Assembly (NCBI GenBank): GCA_002404015.1
Contig: DHIW01000125.1
Span: 1-64,000, forward strand
Length of the DNA: 64,000 nucleotides
Source: Chloroflexi bacterium UBA4736
GTDB taxonomy: Bacteria; Chloroflexota; Dormibacteria; Dormibacterales; Dormibacteraceae
Reading direction: 5' to 3'
A model generated the notes under the pieces. That model made no database searches. It was given only the letters and a program-made list of their open reading frames with translations, and was not told where the DNA came from. The position numbers and the translations under genes are program-made. Numbering within the stretch: position 1 is the stretch's first letter; every line of letters starts with the position of its first letter. Of the stretch, positions 43,373 to 52,400 are shown piece after piece.

Positions 43373-44562
43373 GCGGGTCGCTCAACTGGACCGCCCACCA
43401 CGCCGCGGCCGGCTGCGACTTCTTCCGGGAGCGCATCCGCGACCCCGACGCCATCCACACCCTGGACGACCTGCGGAAGCTGCCGTTGACGACCAAGGAG
43501 GAGCTGCGCGAAGCCTACCCATTCGGCTGGACGTGCGTGGCCCTCGACCAGGTGGTGCGCATCCACGCCTCTTCGGGCACAACCGGCCGCCGGATCGTGG
43601 CCAGCTATACCCTGAAGGACCTCGCCGACTGGGCCGACATGTTCGCCCGCTGCTACGAGTTCGCGGGCGTGACGCCGGCGGACCGCGTCCAGATCACGCC
43701 GGGCTACGGTCTCTGGACGGCGGGCATCGGCTTCCAGGCCGGGGTGGAGCGCCTGGGCGCGATGAGCGTTCCGACGGGGCCCGGCAACCTGGACCTCCAG
43801 TTCGAGATGATGCTGGACTTCTCCAGCACGGTCATCTGCGCCACCTCCTCGTTCGGGCTGCTCATGGCGGAGGAGGCGGCCAAGCGCGGCCTGACCGACA
43901 GGCTGGCGCTGCGGGTCGCCATCCTGGGCTCGGAACGCTGGGGCGACGCGATGCGGCAGCGGATCGAAGAGCTCCTCCAGGTCGAGACCTTCGACATCTA
44001 CGGATTCACCGAGCTGTACGGACCGGGCACGGGGATCGACTGCGGGCGCCACGAGGGCATCCACTACTGGGACGACTACTACGTGGTCGAGGTCATCGAC
44101 CCGGTCAGCGGCCGGGTCCTGCCCGCGGGCGAGGAGGGCGAGCTGGTGGTGACCTCGCTGCGCAAGGAGGCGCAGCCGCTGGTCCGCTACCGCACGCACG
44201 ACATCTCGCGCGTGTTCCCCGAGCCGTGCGGCTGCGGCAGCAAATACCCCCGCATCGCCAGGCTGACCGGCCGCAGCGACGACATGTTCAAGGTCCGCGG
44301 CGTGCAGGTCTATCCGGCCATGGTGGACACCGCCCTGGGGCGGATCGAGGGCACCGGCAGCGAGTACCAGGTTCTGCTCACCCGGGAGGAGGGCCGGGAC
44401 CGGATGCTGGTGCGGGTCGAGGTCGAGTCGGCGACCGCCAAGGAGGTGGGCGAGAGGCTGCGCGCGGCGCTCGGCGTGCGCCCTGATGTCGAGGTGGTGC
44501 CGGTGGGCACGCTGCCGCGAACCGATCGCAAGACGAAGCGGGTCTTCGATGAGCGCGTTTAG
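43369..44562 (+). CDS. Phenylacetate-CoA ligase-family (PaaK-like) enzyme
   Basis: 397 residues, AMP-forming aryl-CoA ligase type. The ATP-binding HASSGTTGRRIVASY lies near residue 66, YGFTELYGPGTGID near 213, YRTHDISRVFPEPCGCGSKYP (listed as YRTHDISRV and CGCGSKYP) near 285, and TGRSDDMFKVRGVQVYP ends the main domain. The C-terminal lysine region is LPRTDRKTKRVFDERV. It activates an aryl or arylacetic acid as CoA thioester. With a second, ADP-forming synthetase just upstream, two acids or two steps may be activated in this operon. Confidence 0.87.
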   Translation: MSGSLNWTAHHAAAGCDFFRERIRDPDAIHTLDDLRKLPLTTKEELREAYPFGWTCVALDQVVRIHASSGTTGRRIVASYTLKDLADWADMFARCYEFAGVTPADRVQITPGYGLWTAGIGFQAGVERLGAMSVPTGPGNLDLQFEMMLDFSSTVICATSSFGLLMAEEAAKRGLTDRLALRVAILGSERWGDAMRQRIEELLQVETFDIYGFTELYGPGTGIDCGRHEGIHYWDDYYVVEVIDPVSGRVLPAGEEGELVVTSLRKEAQPLVRYRTHDISRVFPEPCGCGSKYPRIARLTGRSDDMFKVRGVQVYPAMVDTALGRIEGTGSEYQVLLTREEGRDRMLVRVEVESATAKEVGERLRAALGVRPDVEVVPVGTLPRTDRKTKRVFDERV

Positions 44563-46831
44563 CGTCATCGGCAAGCCGGTCCGCAAGCTCGACGGCAAGG
44601 ACAAGGTGTTGGGTCGGACGCGCTTCGTGAGCGACATCACGCTCCCCGGCATGGCGACCGGCCGGATCCTGCGCAGCCCGCATGCGCACGCCCGGATCGT
44701 GTCAATCGACACTGCCGCCGCCGAGCGGCTGCCCGGCGTCTTTGCGGTCATCCACGCCGGTAACGTGACGCAGCAACCGTTCGGCTACGGCAGCGACAAC
44801 CTGCCGCTCAAGAAGGACAAGGTTCGCTGCGCCGGGGACGAGGTGGCGGCGGTCGCCGCGGCCGACGGCGAGGTCGCCGAGCGCGCCCTCGACCTGATCC
44901 AGGTCGAGTACGAGGTCCTGGAGCCGGTGTTCGATCCCTTCCTGGCGCTGGCGGCGGGCGCCCCCCGCATCCACGAGGAGCGCACGGACCTGGACGGCAA
45001 CGTCTCGATGCGCTGGGACTTCGAGACCGGCGACGTGGAGGCGGCGGCGCGCCAGGCGGCCGTGATCGTGGAGGGCGAGTACTCGAGCCCGCTGTCGGCG
45101 CCGGCCTCCATCGAGACCCACGTCTGCCTGGCCGAGTTCTCGTCCGAAGGCCATCTCGACGTCTGGACCGGGGTCCACATGGCGTTCATGTACCGCAAGG
45201 CGCTGGCCGACTCGCTGGACCTGGACTGGCGGGAGATCACGGTCCACCAGCCGCCGATCGGGGGCAGCTTCGGCGGCAAGATCGACATCGACCCCATCGA
45301 CTTCATCACCGTGCTGCTGGCCAGGGCGGCCCGGCGTCCGGTGAAGATCCACTTCAGCCGGGAAGAGGAGTTCGCCGGCTCCCGCGTCCGCCAGCCCATG
45401 CACTTCAAGATGCGGACCGGCGCCGACGCCGACGGCAACATCCTCTTCCGAGAGGCGGAAGTGGTCTCCGACAACGGCGCCTACAACGCCTGGGGCTCGC
45501 ATGCGCTGCTGGTCGTGATGCAGACGATCAGCTCGCTCTACCGGGTGCCCAACTCGCGCGTTTCGAGCCGGGTCGTCTATACGAACAAGGCCTACGGCGG
45601 CTCGGTGCGCGGCTTCGGCAACCCGGAGGCCACCTTTGCGGTGGAGCAGCAGACCGAGCAGCTGGCCGACGCCCTCGGGATGGACCCCATGGACATCCGG
45701 CTCAAGAACGCCAACCAGAGCGGCGACGTCACCCCCCAGGGCATGCGGATCACCTCCTGCGGCCTCTCGGACTGCATCCGCGCCGTCCGCCGGCAGTCCG
45801 GCTGGGACGTCCGCCGGGGCCGGATACGTGACCAGCATCGAGGCCTGGGTGCGGCCGCGTACATCCACGTCGGCGGCGGCGCCCGGATCTATCCCTCCGA
45901 TGGCTGCGGCTCGATCCTGAAGATCGACGAGGCGGGCCGGGTGACGCTGATCACTGGCGCCTCCGAGCTTGGGCAGGGCTCGGAAACGGTGCTGGCGATG
46001 ATCGCCGCCGAGGAGCTCGGCGTTCCGCTGGCGGCCATCAAGGTCGTGAACGACGACACCGAGGTGAAGCCCTGGGACGTCGGCGCCCACGCCAGCCGCA
46101 CCACCTTCGTGGCCGGCAACTCCGCCAAGGTGGCCGCCCGCGAGCTCCGAGAGAAGCTGCTGGAGACGGCGGGCGAGTTCCTGGAGGTGGACGCCACCGA
46201 CCTTGAGATCAGGGACGGCCTGATCACTGTCAAGGGCTCGCCAGGGCGCTCGGCGGACTACGCCAAGATCGCCCGCCGACGGATGCTCCGGCAGGGCGGC
46301 TCGATGCTGATCGCCAGCTCCTTCTACGACCCCCCGACCGAGCCCCAGGACAAGCGCTACGTCGGCAACATCTCGGCGGCCTACGGATTCGGGGCCCACG
46401 TGGCCGAGGTGGAGGTGGATGTGGAGACCGGCCTCGTCACGGTCGTCGACCTCTGGACCGCCCACGACGTGGGCCGGGCCCTGAACCCGATGGGCGTCGA
46501 GGGCCAGATCCAGGGCGGCGCCGTGATGGGCCTCGGCCTGGCCCTGACCGAGGAGCTGGGGATCGGCGACGGCCACATCCTGCAGCCCTCACCGCGCGAG
46601 TACGGGATGCTGACCGCGCTCGGGGTGCCGCCGATCCACATCACGCTCGTCGAGACGATCGACCCCGAGGGTCCTTTCGGCGCCAAGGGGGTGGGCGAGG
46701 CCGGCCTGATCCCGGTCGCGGCCGCGGTGGCCAACGCGTTTGCGGACGCCACCGGCGTGCGTGCCCGGTCCTACCCGCTGGCGCCCTGGAAGGTTCTCGA
46801 GTGGCTCAGGCAGCAACCGCCCCCGAGCTGA
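44549..46831 (+). CDS. Molybdenum hydroxylase large subunit (xanthine dehydrogenase family)
   Basis: 760 residues from an ATG at 44549 that overlaps the ligase stop by 14 nt. MoCo-binding features: QPPIGGSFGGKIDID, KAYGGSVRGFGNPEATFAVE, TGASELGQGSETVLAMIAAE and the catalytic Glu in GPFGAKGVGEAGLIP. The GSVRGFGNPEA loop resembles 4-hydroxybenzoyl-CoA reductase alpha more than CO dehydrogenase (no AYxCSFR). Members hydroxylate or reductively dehydroxylate an aromatic, heterocyclic or aldehyde substrate. They normally need a 2Fe-2S subunit and an FAD subunit; neither is in the window, so they would have to come from elsewhere. Confidence 0.83.
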   Translation: MSAFSVIGKPVRKLDGKDKVLGRTRFVSDITLPGMATGRILRSPHAHARIVSIDTAAAERLPGVFAVIHAGNVTQQPFGYGSDNLPLKKDKVRCAGDEVAAVAAADGEVAERALDLIQVEYEVLEPVFDPFLALAAGAPRIHEERTDLDGNVSMRWDFETGDVEAAARQAAVIVEGEYSSPLSAPASIETHVCLAEFSSEGHLDVWTGVHMAFMYRKALADSLDLDWREITVHQPPIGGSFGGKIDIDPIDFITVLLARAARRPVKIHFSREEEFAGSRVRQPMHFKMRTGADADGNILFREAEVVSDNGAYNAWGSHALLVVMQTISSLYRVPNSRVSSRVVYTNKAYGGSVRGFGNPEATFAVEQQTEQLADALGMDPMDIRLKNANQSGDVTPQGMRITSCGLSDCIRAVRRQSGWDVRRGRIRDQHRGLGAAAYIHVGGGARIYPSDGCGSILKIDEAGRVTLITGASELGQGSETVLAMIAAEELGVPLAAIKVVNDDTEVKPWDVGAHASRTTFVAGNSAKVAARELREKLLETAGEFLEVDATDLEIRDGLITVKGSPGRSADYAKIARRRMLRQGGSMLIASSFYDPPTEPQDKRYVGNISAAYGFGAHVAEVEVDVETGLVTVVDLWTAHDVGRALNPMGVEGQIQGGAVMGLGLALTEELGIGDGHILQPSPREYGMLTALGVPPIHITLVETIDPEGPFGAKGVGEAGLIPVAAAVANAFADATGVRARSYPLAPWKVLEWLRQQPPPS

Positions 46832-48171
46832 CGAGCTGGCGCTCGATCCTCAGCGGCCCTCGCGGCCGGCTGACGCTGGGCCTGGCCCTGATCACGCTGT
46901 CGGTCGCCACCGAGTCGCTGATCGTGACGTCGATCATGCCCGTCATCGTCCGCGACCTCGGCGGGCTGAACCTCTACGGCCTGGCCTTCAGCGCGTTCTT
47001 CCTGGCCGGGCTGGCGTCGATCCCGACGGCCGGCTGGATGGCGGACCGCTTCGGACCCTCGCTGCCCTTCGTCGTGCTGATGGGAATCTTCCTGGCCGGC
47101 ACCGTGGCCGCGAGCCTGGCGCCCAGCATGCCGGTGCTGGTGCTGGCCCGGGTCGCCCAGGGCTACGGCGCGGGGGCCCAGTTCACGATCTCGCAGAGCA
47201 CGGTGGCGCGCGCGTTCGCGGAAGGCGCCCGCGTCAAGGTGCTGTCCCTCCTCTCCGCCACCTGGGTTTTGCCGAGCCTGGTCGGTCCAGCCCTGGGCAG
47301 CGTGATCGCCACCGCGTTTGGCTGGCGCTGGGCGTTCGCGGTGATCATCGCCCCGGCCCTGGCGGCCTTCCTGCTGACCTACCCCAGCCTGCGGCGCATC
47401 GGCCGGACGGCCTCGCAGCAGTCGACGCCTCTGCCCCTGGCCCGACCCCTGCTGGTCGCCGCGGGCGCCGGGCTCGTCGTCATCGGCCTCACCGCCGCCG
47501 CCTGGTGGGGGGCCCTCCTGTTCCTGGTCGGGCTGCCGGTCCTGGCGACCTCGCTTCGCCACGTGGTGCCCCCCGGCACCTTCGGCGCCCGCCGCGGGCT
47601 GCCCGCCATCGTGGCCGCCAGCTTCGTCCTGAACATGGCCTTCTACGCGGCCGCCAGCTTCGTGCCCCTGGTGTTGACGGGGGTCCGCCACACGTCGATC
47701 ACGCAGGCTGGCATCGCGGTCACGGTGGCCACCTTCTCCTGGACGGTGGGCGTCTGGATCAACACCCAGCTGATCGGGCGCCTGCCACGCGAGCTGATCC
47801 TGACGGGCGCGGCGAGCCTGCTCCTGGCCGGCATCGCCGGCTTCGCCCTGGCGCTGGCGGGCGTGCCGCTGCTCTTCGCCTTTGCCGCCTGGGCGCTGGC
47901 CGGGGCGGGCATGGGGATCGTGTTCAACACCCTGACCCTGAACGCCATGGCGGCGGCTCCCAGGGGCGGCGAGGGCCAGGCGATGGGGGGCCGCAACCTC
48001 AGCTCCAGCCTGGGGACGGCCATGGGAACCGGGCTGGGCGGGGTGGCGATCGCGGCCGGCCATGCGCTGGGCCTGCCCCTCAGCTCCGAGCTGGCCGCCA
48101 TCTACGCGTTCGCTCTGCTGTCGGCCCTGGCGACCATGGCGCTTGCCCACCGAGCCACCCCCGCCGGCTGA
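46801..48171 (+). CDS. MFS transporter
   Basis: 456 residues with about 14 hydrophobic segments, the pattern of drug:H+ antiporters (DHA2 type). The motif A-like GWMADRFGPSLPF follows segment 2; VLVLARVAQGYGAGAQFTIS is the segment-4 region. A GTG start at 46801 overlaps the upstream gene by 31 nt. Last gene of the operon; probably imports the growth substrate or exports an intermediate. The neighbouring gap holds a G-rich run. Confidence 0.83.
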   Translation: MAQAATAPELTSWRSILSGPRGRLTLGLALITLSVATESLIVTSIMPVIVRDLGGLNLYGLAFSAFFLAGLASIPTAGWMADRFGPSLPFVVLMGIFLAGTVAASLAPSMPVLVLARVAQGYGAGAQFTISQSTVARAFAEGARVKVLSLLSATWVLPSLVGPALGSVIATAFGWRWAFAVIIAPALAAFLLTYPSLRRIGRTASQQSTPLPLARPLLVAAGAGLVVIGLTAAAWWGALLFLVGLPVLATSLRHVVPPGTFGARRGLPAIVAASFVLNMAFYAAASFVPLVLTGVRHTSITQAGIAVTVATFSWTVGVWINTQLIGRLPRELILTGAASLLLAGIAGFALALAGVPLLFAFAAWALAGAGMGIVFNTLTLNAMAAAPRGGEGQAMGGRNLSSSLGTAMGTGLGGVAIAAGHALGLPLSSELAAIYAFALLSALATMALAHRATPAG

Positions 48172-48180
48172 GAGTCGATT

Positions 48181-48216
48181 GGGGGATTCCCTCAGCCGGG
48201 ACCGGGGAGTGGGGGG
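48181..48216 (+). other. G-quadruplex-like tract before the sigma-factor gene
   Basis: Four G-runs of 5, 3, 4 and 6 bases on the plus strand with loops of 12, 3 and 3 nt. It ends 29 bp before the sigma-factor ATG at 48246. A quadruplex is possible in DNA or RNA but only suggested by composition. Confidence 0.3.
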
Positions 48217-48245
48217 TTGCGGCCGGTCGCGCGTTGTACTGGGGT

Positions 48246-48788
48246 ATGACCGGCGACTATCAGGCGGGCTCCAAGGTGGACTTCGACCGGCTCTATGAGG
48301 TCACCTACCCCCGCCTTTTCGGAACGGTGTTGGCCATCGTTCGGGACCGCGCGGCGGCCGAGGATTGCGTGCAGGAGGCCTTCCTGCGCGCCTACCGACG
48401 CTGGTCGTCGTGGCGGGGCGAGGCCCCCGCGGAGGCGTGGATCTTCCGGATCGCGATCAACGTGGCCATCTCGCATCGGCGGGCTGAACGGCTGCATGAG
48501 GTAGGCGAGCTGATCCGCCGGCTGGGGCGCCCGCAGCCCGAAGACCCCACCCGCCTCACCGATCCCGACCTGCTTCGCGAACTGCGAGCGCTGCCGCCCA
48601 AGCAGGCCGTGGCATTGATCCTCCGGCACGTTCACGGCTATACCAATCGGGAGATCGCGTTCGCCCTGGGCGTGCCCGAGCGGACGATCGCCTCCCGGCT
48701 GGCGGGCGCGCGCGCTCAGCTCAAGGTGCGGCTCCAGCCGGCTCTTTTGGGTACTCGGCGGGGCCACCGCGTCCCTACTGGCGACTGA
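48246..48788 (+). CDS. ECF-type RNA polymerase sigma factor
   Basis: 180 residues. The sigma-2 region is DFDRLYEVTYPRLFGTVLAI then AEDCVQEAFLRAYRRWSSW; AEAWIFRIAINVAISHRR closes it. The sigma-4 helix-turn-helix is LPPKQAVALILRHVHGYTNR, followed by EIAFALGVPERTIASRLAGA. The frame is open long before 48246, but there it shadows the MFS gene; the ATG at 48246 starts the natural domain. A downstream membrane protein gene begins 3 nt after the stop and may be an anti-sigma-like or target protein. Confidence 0.88.
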   Translation: MTGDYQAGSKVDFDRLYEVTYPRLFGTVLAIVRDRAAAEDCVQEAFLRAYRRWSSWRGEAPAEAWIFRIAINVAISHRRAERLHEVGELIRRLGRPQPEDPTRLTDPDLLRELRALPPKQAVALILRHVHGYTNREIAFALGVPERTIASRLAGARAQLKVRLQPALLGTRRGHRVPTGD

Positions 48789-48791
48789 TCA

Positions 48792-49427
48792 ATGGGAACG
48801 GGCAAAAACGCATTCGACGAATGGCTGGAAGGCGAGCTGCGGCACGCCGCGGGCCCCCAGAGGGGCCCGAGTCCACGGGCTGGCCAGTCCGCGTACCACG
48901 CCGCGTCCCTTAGCGGAGGAGTCCAAGTGAGCCTTATCTCGAACCTGGTGCAGGCGCTGACCACGAAGGCGGCGGCCGTCGTGGCGGCGTCCGCGCTTGT
49001 CGTCGGCGGGGGCGTGGCGGCAACCGCCGCCACAGGCAGCCCGAATCCGGTCAATTGGGGCCAGGCGGTGGTCCAACAGGTGCAGGCGTGCAAGGCGGAG
49101 CCGGCCTCGGAGGCGCCCGCCGCGTCCCGATCGCGCGACAACGTCGGCCAGTGCGTCAGTTCATTCGCGAAGCAGCACGCCAGCGAGGCCCGGGAGAATC
49201 ACCCCACGCCGGAGGCAAGCGAGTCGCCCGAGGCCATTGGGACGCCGAAGGCCGAAAAGAGCCCTGAGCCGAAGGAAACCCCGGAGGCCAAGGAGTCGCC
49301 CGAGGCCGCGGAGTCGCCCCGGGCCAAGCAATCGCCTGAGGCAGACGGGCCCGGCGCCAGTGACAAGACGGGGGTCCGGACGGGCAAGCCGAGCCCGAAA
49401 CCCGGCAACGGCGGCGGCCACAACTAG
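48792..49427 (+). CDS. Membrane-anchored protein with Ser-Pro-Glu-Ala repeat tail, linked to the ECF sigma gene
   Basis: 211 residues. Residues 1-45 are soluble (FDEWLEGELRHAAGPQRGP); about 58-80 is a membrane segment (AAAVVAASALVVGGGVAATA); then a short Cys-containing domain (QQVQACKAEP, NVGQCVSSFAKQH). The tail of about 80 residues repeats SPE, KESPEA and PEAK motifs, charged and disordered, likely outside the cell. An internal GTG at 48927 has GGAGGAG five nt upstream, a better site than the ATG at 48792, so a shorter form that starts with the membrane segment may also be made. Function unknown; an anti-sigma-like role is suggested only by position. Confidence 0.6.
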   Translation: MGTGKNAFDEWLEGELRHAAGPQRGPSPRAGQSAYHAASLSGGVQVSLISNLVQALTTKAAAVVAASALVVGGGVAATAATGSPNPVNWGQAVVQQVQACKAEPASEAPAASRSRDNVGQCVSSFAKQHASEARENHPTPEASESPEAIGTPKAEKSPEPKETPEAKESPEAAESPRAKQSPEADGPGASDKTGVRTGKPSPKPGNGGGHN

Positions 49428-49498
49428 ACTCAGTTTCCAGATGGGGCCGGGCCTGACTGCCCGGTCCCCCTTTGCGCCCAACTAGAATTTTCGGCATC

Positions 49499-52400
49499 GT
49501 GGCCACCGTCCGCCTGGACGACAAGTACACCCTCGAGGAGGGCACCGCCTTCATGACGGGGGTGCAGGCGCTGGTCCGGCTCCCGATCGAGCAGGCCAAG
49601 CGCGATCGCGCGGCCGGCCTCAAGGTCGGTACCTTCATCAGCGGCTATCCCGGCTCGCCGCTGGGCGGCTACGACATCGCGCTGATGCAGGCCAAGCGAT
49701 TCCTCGACCCGCTCGACATCCACTTCGTGCCCGGCCTCAACGAGGAGCTGGCCGCCGCCAACGTCTGGGGCAGCCAGATGACGGACGTGTTCGGCTCCTC
49801 CTACGACGGCGTCACCGGCATCTGGTACGGCAAGAGCCCGGGCGTCGACCGCTGCCTGGACATCTTCAAGCACGCCAACCTGGGGGGCGGCCCGCGCCAC
49901 TCCGGGATGCTGGCGCTGGCCGCCGACGACCCCCAGGCCAAGAGCTCGACCCTGCCCAACAACAGCGAGTGGGACTTCGTCGCCTGCGGCATGCCGGTGC
50001 TCTTCCCGGCCAGCGTCTCCGAGTTCCTGGAGGTCGGCCTGCACGGTATCGCCCTCTCCCGCCTGACCGGGCTCTGGGTGGGCTTCAAGGCGGTCACCAA
50101 CCTCTGCGACGGCGGGGCCTCGGTCCGGGTGGGTCCGAACCTGCCCCAAGTGGTGATCCCCGACCTGCCCGGCTTCACCAAGCCGCACAGCTTCATCTTC
50201 TTCGCGCCCGGCTCGATCGAGCTGGAGCAGCACCTGTACGAGCAGCGCTTCCCGGCCGCCCACGCCTACGCCCGAGCCAACCGGCTGGACCGCATCGTCC
50301 AGGCGGGCCGCCGCGACCGGCTCGGCATGGTCGCCGCGGGCAAGACCTACAGCGACCTGGTCCAGGCGCTCGCCGACATGGGGCTGGGCGACGCCCAGCT
50401 GGCGGAGCATGGCATCCGGGTGCTGAAGCTGGGAATGGTCTACCCGCTGGAGCCGAAGATCGTCCGCGAGTTCGCCGAGGGACTCGAGGAGATCGTGGTC
50501 GTCGAGGAGAAGCGCGACCTGGTCGAGGGCCAGCTGCGGAGTATCCTCTACCCGCTCGAGCGCCGGCCCCGGGTGGTCGGCAAGCGGGACGAGGACGGCC
50601 GGCCGCTGTTCCCGATCCATGGCGAGCTGGACGCCGATACGGTCGCTGAGCGTCTGGGGCCGCGCCTGCTGCACCTGCCGACCCGGCTGCCCGGCGTGGC
50701 GCGCCGGTTGAAAGAGCTGGAGGAGGTGCGAGGACGCCACTACCAGGAGTTCAGCCGGCGCACGCCCAACTACTGCCCCGGCTGCCCGCACAGCCGCTCC
50801 ACCGTGTCGCTCGACGGCCAGCTCGTGGGTGGCGGCATCGGCTGCCATGGGATGGCGCCGCTGATGACGCAGGAGGAGCGGCAGACGATCAACGCCGCGC
50901 CGATGGGCGCCGAGGGCTCGGCGTTCATCGGGGTCGCGCCCTTCGTCGACCCCGACCACTTCATTCAGAACGTAGGCGACGGGACCTTCTTCCACTCCGC
51001 CTCGCAGTCGCTCCGCGCGACCGTGGCGGCGGGGATCAACATCACCTTCAAGCTGCTCTACAACGGCCACGTCGCGATGACCGGCGGCCAGGACCCGACC
51101 GGCGTCCAGGACGTCCCCACGCTGACCCGCTACCTGGAGGCCGAGGGGGTGGCCCGGACCATCATCGTGTCCGAGAAGTACGACTCCTACCAGGGCCTGG
51201 AGTTCCCCGCCAACGCCAAGCTGTACCCGCGGGAGCGCTACGAGGACGCGGTGCGGGAGCTGCGCGAGGTGCCCGGTACCACCGTCCTCCTCTTCGACCA
51301 GGAGTGCGCAGCCGAGAAGCGCCGGGCGCGCAAGCGGGGCAAGCTGCCCGAGCCCCAGAAGTACGCCTTCATCAACGAGGACGTGTGCGAGGGCTGCGGG
51401 GACTGCGGCGACGTCTCCAACTGCATGTCCGTCCAGCCGGTGGAGACCGAGCTGGGCCGGAAGACCCAGATCCACCAGGCCTCCTGCAACAAGGACTACT
51501 CCTGCACGCGCGGCGACTGCCCCTCCTTCGTGACGGTCTACACGTCCAAGGGCCTGGTGCGCCGCACGGCTCCCGAGCTGGAAGCGGGCAGCGTCCCCGA
51601 GCCGGAGCGCAGGGTCAAGGTGCCGGCCGACGGCTACCGCGTGTATATGCCGGGGATCGGGGGCACCGGCGTCGTGACCGCCAACCAGGTGCTGGCCTAC
51701 GCGGCGCTGCTGGAAGGTCTCCAGGTCCACTCGCTGGACCAGACCGGGCTGGCCCAGAAGGGGGGCGCCGTGCTCTCCTCGCTGGTCCTTCTCGATGGCG
51801 AGCGGCCCTACTGGTCGAACAAGGTCGGCGTGGGCCGGGCCGACCTCATGCTGGCGCTGGACACCCTGGGCGCCGTTGCCCTGGTCAACGCCGACCGGAT
51901 GTCGCCCGACCGGACCGTGGTGGTCGCCGACTCGACCGTTCAGCCGACGGCCGACGTGATCCGCCACGTCGAGCTCCTGATGCCCGGCCGGAGCGCCCTG
52001 CAGCGCGCGGTGGACGGCTTCAGCCGCGCCGCCGACAACGTGTGGTTGGAGGCGGGCAGGACCGCCGAGTCCCTCTTCGGCGACCAGATGCTGACGAACA
52101 CGTTCATGCTCGGCGTGGCCTACCAGGCGGGCCTGCTGCCGATCTCCGGCCCCAACCTCGAAGAGGCGATGCGGATGAACGGCGTCCAGGTCGACCGCAA
52201 CCTGCAGGCGTTCCGTTATGGGCGCCTCTTCCAGCACGACCCGGCTGCCCTGGCCGCCCAGGTCGGCGAGCCGCTCCGCGACTACGACGCCGAGCGGCGC
52301 CGCTATCTCGGCAGGCTGAACGGATCCGGCGCCGCCTACGAGAGGCAGTTGGCGCGCTGCTCCGAGCTGCCCGAGGAGCTACGCCGGCAGCTGGCGATCC

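Noticed and set aside
44702-46576. A long minus-strand open frame across the Mo hydroxylase
   Set aside because: Antisense shadow; no motif and no start site with a ribosome-binding signal.
44549-46831. Aerobic CO dehydrogenase large subunit (coxL)
   Set aside because: The AYxCSFR active-site loop of form I is absent; KAYGGSVRGFGNPEA is closer to 4-hydroxybenzoyl-CoA reductase-type subunits, and no coxS or coxM is nearby.
46740-48245. A possible giant N-terminal extension of the ECF sigma factor
   Set aside because: The residues before 48246 are an out-of-frame shadow of the MFS transporter.
49430-52237. A 935-codon open frame opposite the indolepyruvate oxidoreductase
   Set aside because: Shadow frame of a strongly coding gene; no domain, and biased toward Ala, Arg, Gly, Val, Leu and His.
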